Shown here in pieces: positions 7,207 to 10,398 of a stretch of DNA of 10,398 bases (within the stretch, counting starts at the first letter, position 1; each line of letters starts with the position of its first letter). The notes beneath the pieces were generated by a model. The model saw only the letters and a program-made list of their open reading frames with translations, made no database searches and was not told the DNA's origin. A program made the position numbers and the translations under genes. Source of the DNA: Pseudomonadota bacterium (GTDB lineage Bacteria > Pseudomonadota > Alphaproteobacteria > Rhizobiales > Hyphomicrobiaceae); assembly GCA_023430845.1 (NCBI GenBank), contig JAEYYJ010000101.1, positions 1 through 10,398 on the forward strand, read 5' to 3'.

Positions 7207-7650
7207 TCAAGTCACGACGAGGCGCTCCAGTGCGGTTCGGATGCCCGATGGAATCGGCACCGGTTTGTTCGTCGCGCGTTCGACGAAAACGTGCACGAGA
7301 TGGCCTTCCACGCGCGCTGCCTCCTCGCCTTCGCCGAAGAGCCCGACCTCATAGCGCACCGATGACGTGCCGAGGCGCCCGACCCTGAGACCGGCGTCGA
7401 TCGCTTCCGGATAGGCAAACGAGCGATGAAAGCGGCACATCGTCTCGGCCATGATGCCGACGATCGGCGCGTTGTGGAAATCGAGACCGCCGGGATCGAT
7501 CAGGTAGCGGTTCACGACAGTGTCGAAATACGAGTAGTAGACCACGTTGTTCACGTGGCCGTAGACGTCGTTGTCCATCCAGCGGGTCTGCACCGGCATG
7601 AATTGGGCGTACTGGCTGCGCAGGCCGGGTCCAGGGCGGGCCGAGCTCAT
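7207..7650 (-). CDS. Acyl-CoA thioesterase, hotdog fold, 4-hydroxybenzoyl-CoA thioesterase/YbgC/FadM-like
   Basis: 147 residues, the usual size for a single hotdog domain. Such enzymes hydrolyse acyl-CoA or aroyl-CoA thioesters in the cytoplasm, normally as tetramers. The active-site motif is clear: TRWMDNDVYGHVNNVVYYSY (22-41). D28 aligns with the catalytic aspartate of the YbgC-type family (D18 in E. coli YbgC), and GHVNN (31-35) is the conserved turn before the central helix. The strands that follow (about 63-145) match the fold. The frame stays open upstream to 8115, but the start at 7650 is chosen because only the part from there has thioesterase sequence, and because its ATG overlaps the stop of the preceding RidA gene as ATGA. 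That overlap suggests translational coupling. Substrate is unknown. Confidence 0.9.
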   Translation of the reverse strand: MSSARPGPGLRSQYAQFMPVQTRWMDNDVYGHVNNVVYYSYFDTVVNRYLIDPGGLDFHNAPIVGIMAETMCRFHRSFAYPEAIDAGLRVGRLGTSSVRYEVGLFGEGEEAARVEGHLVHVFVERATNKPVPIPSGIRTALERLVVT

Positions 7651-8003
7651 GAGGGTGCCTTCTTCACGGCGATGGCCATGATCTCGACGAGGCAACCGGG
7701 CGTCGCCATGCGCGATTCGACGCACGCGCGTGCCGGAAGGTTGGCCGGGTCGACCCACTCGTTCCAGACGACGTTCATGGCATCGCGGAAGCGGATATCC
7801 GATAGCCAGATCACGACCTGAAGAATGTGCGACTTGTCGCTGCCGCACATCGCGAGCCAGCGATCGAGATCGCCAAGGGCCTGCCTGGTCTGCCCGCCGA
7901 CGTCGAGACTCTCGTCGTCGGCGATGCAGCCGGCCGTGAAGATCATGTCCCCCGCCTCGACCACGTTGGCGAGGAGGGGTTCCAGTTCGCGGCGGACGAT
8001 CAT
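7647..8003 (-). CDS. RidA-family protein (second of a tandem pair)
   Basis: 118 residues, YjgF/YER057c/UK114 family. Characterised members are trimeric cytosolic enzymes that hydrolyse reactive enamine/imine intermediates such as 2-aminoacrylate. The active-site arginine is present in LPARACVES (R92, with C94 and E96), and E107 stands 15 residues on, matching the spacing of R105 and E120 in E. coli RidA; imine deaminase activity is therefore plausible. The loop DIRFRDAMNVVWNEW (69-83) has tryptophans where canonical RidA has Tyr/Phe. A hand alignment with the upstream RidA gene gives a little over half identical residues, which points to an old tandem duplication. It starts 3 bases after that gene's stop, with no strong ribosome site, and overlaps the thioesterase start by 4 bases. 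Its C-terminal part carries extra cysteines (C26, C53, C104) absent from its sister. Confidence 0.92.
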   Translation of the reverse strand: MIVRRELEPLLANVVEAGDMIFTAGCIADDESLDVGGQTRQALGDLDRWLAMCGSDKSHILQVVIWLSDIRFRDAMNVVWNEWVDPANLPARACVESRMATPGCLVEIMAIAVKKAPS

Positions 8004-8006
8004 GGG

Positions 8007-8354
8007 TTACTTCGTCGCGATGACACCGATTTCGACGAGGAGCTTCGGATCGGCGAGGCGCGCCTCGATGCACGCGCGGCCGGGCAGGTTCTTGCCGCCG
8101 GTCCATGCGTTCCACTCGACGTTCATGGCATCGCGATTGCGGATGTCCGTGACCCAGATCGTCGCCGAGACGATCTTCGATTTGTCGGAGCCGGCGAGCG
8201 CAAGAATGCGGTCGATCTCGTCGAGGATTTCCTTGGTCTGGCCACCGACGTCCTTGTTGCGGTCGTTCGCCGTGATGCCGGCCGTGAAGACAAACCCGTT
8301 AGCCTCGACGGCCTTGGAAAGAATGCCGGCGGACTCGTGTCTGATAAGGGACAT
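8007..8354 (-). CDS. RidA-family protein (first of a tandem pair)
   Basis: 115 residues from the ATG at 8354. The same family features as its neighbour are seen: NLPGRACIEARL with R93, C95 and E97, and E108 fifteen residues later, the arrangement of the E. coli active site; FVFTAG (21-26) and DVGGQTKEILDEIDRIL (35-51) form the core strand and helix. The tryptophan-rich loop DIRNRDAMNVEWNAW (70-84) is shared with the sister protein. The start was chosen by the site AGGAAA (8364-8369), 9 bases upstream; a GTG at 8372 would add six residues but would overlap this site. It is the first gene of a compact RidA-RidA-thioesterase unit, 73 bases after the nickel/cobalt transporter gene on the same strand, so read-through from that pair is possible. 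Substrate is unknown. Confidence 0.93.
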   Translation of the reverse strand: MSLIRHESAGILSKAVEANGFVFTAGITANDRNKDVGGQTKEILDEIDRILALAGSDKSKIVSATIWVTDIRNRDAMNVEWNAWTGGKNLPGRACIEARLADPKLLVEIGVIATK

Positions 8355-8363
8355 GGGAACGTG

Positions 8364-8369
8364 TTTCCT
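8364..8369 (-). promoter_or_regulatory. Ribosome binding site deciding the first RidA start
   Basis: AGGAAA on the minus strand, 9 bases before ATG 8354. It lies within the six codons that would be added by the alternative GTG at 8372, so it favours the ATG. Confidence 0.6.
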
Positions 8370-8427
8370 CACGCTGAATGTTGATGATGGGAGACCTTCT
8401 TAGCACGCGTACCGGCGAGTGCCAGCC

Positions 8428-9612
8428 TTAGAACACGCTAGTGCCCTGCATGGAGCCAACCATCAGCGCGAGACCGAGCCCCAGGACGAGACACGCGCCA
8501 CCGATGCCAGCAGCCGTTCGCACGCGAGCGCCCCATACGCTCTCCTTGCCGCCGCCGATCCGCATGGCGAGCTCACGCGAGCCGACGGCGAGGGCCGCGA
8601 GGAATGAAACGGTGATGGCGGTGCCGATCGCCATGGCGAACGTCGCGAAGACACCTGCCCACATGAGACCCTGGCTGATGGCGAACACGAGCACGAGGAT
8701 CGCGCCGGTGCAGGGACGGATGCCGACGGCGAGGGCGATCGCGATGGCCTGCCGCCAGGACCATGGACCCTGCAGCTGGCTCGGATCGGGCATGTGGGCG
8801 TGATTGCAGCAGCTCCCGTCCGCCGCGTGCACGTGCTCGTGGCTGTGATGGTGGTGGGCATGGTCGTGCGTGTGTCCATGATCATGCGAATGCGCGTGAC
8901 CATGATCATGAGCGTGGTGGTGATGCCCATGGTCGTGCGCATGGTGCCCGTCATGGTGGTGATGATCGTGGCCATGGTTATGCGCATGGGCGCGACCGCC
9001 GCCTGCTGCGGCAGGCTTCGGCCATACGGCCTTGATCTGGGTGTAGAGCAGCCACGCGCCGACCAGCGCAACAAAGCCCCAGCTCAGCGTTTCGAGCCAA
9101 GCCTCGGTCGACTTCATCGTCATGCCGGTCGCGCTCAGCACCAGTACGAGAATGCCGACGACGATGAGTGCTGAAAGCCCCTGAAAAGCGGCAGCGAGAA
9201 ACGACAGTGTAATACCGCGCCGAACCGTCTGCTCGTTAGCGAGCACGTATGAGGAGATGACCGCCTTGCCGTGTCCCGGACCGGCGGCATGGAGCACGCC
9301 ATAGGCGAAGCTCAGGCCCGCGAGCACGAGCGTCGCAAACCAGGGATCGCCGGTCCTGATCTCGCGGACGGCCGCTGCGAGCCGCCGGTTGATCTCGGAC
9401 TGCTTGGTCATGATCCACGAATAGGTGCGGGCGAAGACACCGGTCGGCTCTTCGGCGGCCTTCGCGGGCGGCAGGAAACTCTTGGGCGCCGACGCGGGCG
9501 GGGAGGACTGCGCAATTGCTATCGTGCTCGGCGCAACGAACGACGCGACGAGAAGCGCGCACGCCAGAATGCGGCAAGCCAGAGCAATGCGCCGGACGGT
9601 AGATGCGATCAT
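8428..9612 (-). CDS. NicO-family nickel/cobalt transporter (RcnA/HoxN-like) with histidine-rich loop
   Basis: 394 residues. NicO/RcnA proteins are inner-membrane transporters of Ni2+ and Co2+; RcnA is an exporter, other members may be importers. An N-terminal hydrophobic segment (about 8-34) is a signal peptide or first helix. The family signature HAAGPGHGKAVISSYVLANE (108-127) holds the metal-site histidines, helices follow to about 192, and GIRPCTGAILVLVFAISQG (297-315) is the second signature. Between them lies a predicted soluble loop, residues 209-273, with 34 histidines in 65 positions plus the vicinal pair C268-C269. Such loops are thought to bind or buffer metal. The ATG overlaps the stop of the DUF1007 gene by ATGA and has no good ribosome site, so coupled translation is likely. 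DUF1007-NicO pairing is recurrent in proteobacteria. Direction of transport is not settled by sequence. Confidence 0.92.
   Translation of the reverse strand: MIASTVRRIALACRILACALLVASFVAPSTIAIAQSSPPASAPKSFLPPAKAAEEPTGVFARTYSWIMTKQSEINRRLAAAVREIRTGDPWFATLVLAGLSFAYGVLHAAGPGHGKAVISSYVLANEQTVRRGITLSFLAAAFQGLSALIVVGILVLVLSATGMTMKSTEAWLETLSWGFVALVGAWLLYTQIKAVWPKPAAAGGGRAHAHNHGHDHHHHDGHHAHDHGHHHHAHDHGHAHSHDHGHTHDHAHHHHSHEHVHAADGSCCNHAHMPDPSQLQGPWSWRQAIAIALAVGIRPCTGAILVLVFAISQGLMWAGVFATFAMAIGTAITVSFLAALAVGSRELAMRIGGGKESVWGARVRTAAGIGGACLVLGLGLALMVGSMQGTSVF
8794..8990. repeat. Low-complexity repeat DNA encoding the histidine-rich loop
   Basis: Dense imperfect repeats of CAT/CAC codons alternating with GAC, GGC and GCC on the minus strand. 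On the plus strand these include two copies of CCATGATCATG (8876-8886 and 8900-8910) and two of CATGGTCGTGCG (8859-8870 and 8928-8939). Such DNA is prone to slippage or recombination in multiples of three or six bases, so loop length may vary among strains. Confidence 0.75.
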
Positions 9613-10398
9613 GAAGGTGGTCCGCAGGAGATAGTTGCCGGCCTGACAAAGCCGAAGCCGACGGATTGGCCACCGAACTGCTGGGCAAAGGCATCGCCGA
9701 GCTTGCTCGCATCGGCCGCGGGATTGGGCTGGGCCTCGGATTTGGCGACATCCTCGGCAGTAGGTGGTGGCGGTGATGCGGCGGTGCCTTCACCCATTGT
9801 GACGCGGCAGCCTTGCGGCGCGCCCGCGCCGAGCACGACCGGATTCTTTTCCGCAGCCTGGAAGGCGATGAAGAAGCTCGGGTCGGCGATCGTGAAGTTG
9901 AAGCCCTGAGCCTCCGCCAGCACGGGCTGCGCGAGCGGTAGCGTGAAATGGAGGCTGAGCACTTTCGGGATCTGGGCGGGCGTCGCCTCCGCCGTTTTGG
10001 GCTGATCGGTGGAGCTGCCGAAGAACCGATCCCACAAGCGCGCGAAGAACCCCTTTTCCTTGGGAGGTGCCTTGGGGATCTCTGCGCCCGTGCCCTCGAA
10101 GGCCGCATCACCGGTCTTGACCGTAACTTCTACCGTGCCTTCCGGCGCATCCGCATGCTCGAGATAGAAATCCTTCGGTCCCTCGAATTTGAGCTGCTCC
10201 GTGACGAGGCGCGCGGTCGTGAAGTAGTTGAACTCCTTGAGGCCTTCCATGTTGACCTTGGCAAGCTCGGTGAGCTCGTCGCGGTCATAGGTACCGTCAT
10301 TGTTCGTATCGAGGCCCTGGATGGCCATGGCAGTGTAGAAGTCGTCGAACGACCACTTCTGGCGAAGGCCAATGATCGTGCCGTTCTCGTAGAGCACG
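9609..10398 (-). CDS. DUF1007 (COG3683-like) periplasmic protein, N-terminus outside window
   Basis: At least 262 residues are visible. The frame is open to the window edge, and the GTG at 10397 is probably internal, since DUF1007 proteins begin with a signal peptide followed by a His-containing HPHVW-type motif that is not visible here. The visible part begins with the usual strand and KWSFDDFYTAMAIQGLD, then DTNNDGTYDRDE (30-41 of the visible part), a canonical 12-position EF-hand loop (D1, N3, D5, G6, D9, E12) that should bind calcium. LKEFNYFTTARL (53-64) is typical of the family. Proline-rich linkers appear near residues 108-115 and near the C-terminus, and there are two cysteines (in PQGCRV and TISCGPPS). 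Its stop overlaps the NicO start. The context suggests a periplasmic accessory to nickel/cobalt transport; the biochemical role is unproven. Confidence 0.88.
   Translation of the reverse strand, partial: VLYENGTIIGLRQKWSFDDFYTAMAIQGLDTNNDGTYDRDELTELAKVNMEGLKEFNYFTTARLVTEQLKFEGPKDFYLEHADAPEGTVEVTVKTGDAAFEGTGAEIPKAPPKEKGFFARLWDRFFGSSTDQPKTAEATPAQIPKVLSLHFTLPLAQPVLAEAQGFNFTIADPSFFIAFQAAEKNPVVLGAGAPQGCRVTMGEGTAASPPPPTAEDVAKSEAQPNPAADASKLGDAFAQQFGGQSVGFGFVRPATISCGPPS

Noticed and set aside
7651..8115. Upstream extension of the thioesterase frame, which could suggest a 302-residue fusion protein
   Set aside because: The extra part is Arg/Pro-rich shadow sequence across the second RidA gene and the end of the first. 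Thioesterase homology begins only after the ATG at 7650, and that ATG has an ATGA overlap typical of coupled genes.
8373..8427. Possible terminator between the NicO and RidA genes
   Set aside because: Only short, mismatched stems can be drawn and there is no T tract. The two gene sets may share a transcript.
8794..9174. Plus-strand frame opposite the histidine loop, giving a Val/Met-rich hydrophobic protein that looks like a membrane peptide
   Set aside because: The Met/Val pattern is the direct complement of the CAT/CAC repeat codons. There is no ribosome site, and the opposite strand is a well-supported transporter gene.

Overview
The window looks like chromosomal DNA from a high-GC alphaproteobacterium, most likely of the order Hyphomicrobiales. 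The carB-greA gene order, the GreA and CarB sequences, and the TAXI-type TRAP transporter and NicO/DUF1007 gene sets all fit this. Genus level cannot be fixed by reading alone. No RNA genes, insertion sequences, integrases, CRISPR arrays or phage genes were seen. This is mostly ordinary core and transport gene content.

Layout: genes on the plus strand fill 1-5135 and genes on the minus strand fill 5165-10398, so the two halves converge at about 5150. Plus strand: the 3' third of carB (carbamoyl phosphate synthase large subunit), then greA (transcript cleavage factor) ending in a strong hairpin. Next comes a 248-base gap, then a two-gene TAXI-type TRAP transporter: a secreted solute-binding protein and a fused 4TM+12TM permease, separated by an 11-bp hairpin. 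Minus strand, read in the direction of transcription from the right edge: a DUF1007 periplasmic protein with an EF-hand-like loop (its 5' end lies outside the window) overlaps by ATGA a NicO-family Ni/Co transporter with an extreme histidine-rich loop. After 73 bases comes a tight three-gene set of two tandem RidA-family paralogues and a hotdog-fold acyl-CoA thioesterase. A 179-base gap follows, then a small secreted cysteine-containing protein of unknown function, and finally trkH (potassium uptake).

How the genes work together: the window holds several independent small units rather than one large system. The TRAP pair is a sodium- or proton-driven importer for an unknown organic anion. DUF1007-NicO is a divalent metal (probably nickel/cobalt) transport pair. 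The RidA-RidA-thioesterase unit looks like a metabolite-repair or small catabolic accessory operon, because it joins enamine/imine deaminases to a CoA-thioester hydrolase with stop/start overlaps suggesting translational coupling. TrkH is the membrane subunit of a Trk potassium system whose TrkA partner is not in the window.

The items most worth a second look are the tandem RidA paralogues coupled to a thioesterase, the 34-histidine loop with a vicinal cysteine pair, the small secreted Cys/Trp protein before trkH, and the hairpin between the TRAP binding protein and permease genes. None is clear evidence of a wholly new system.
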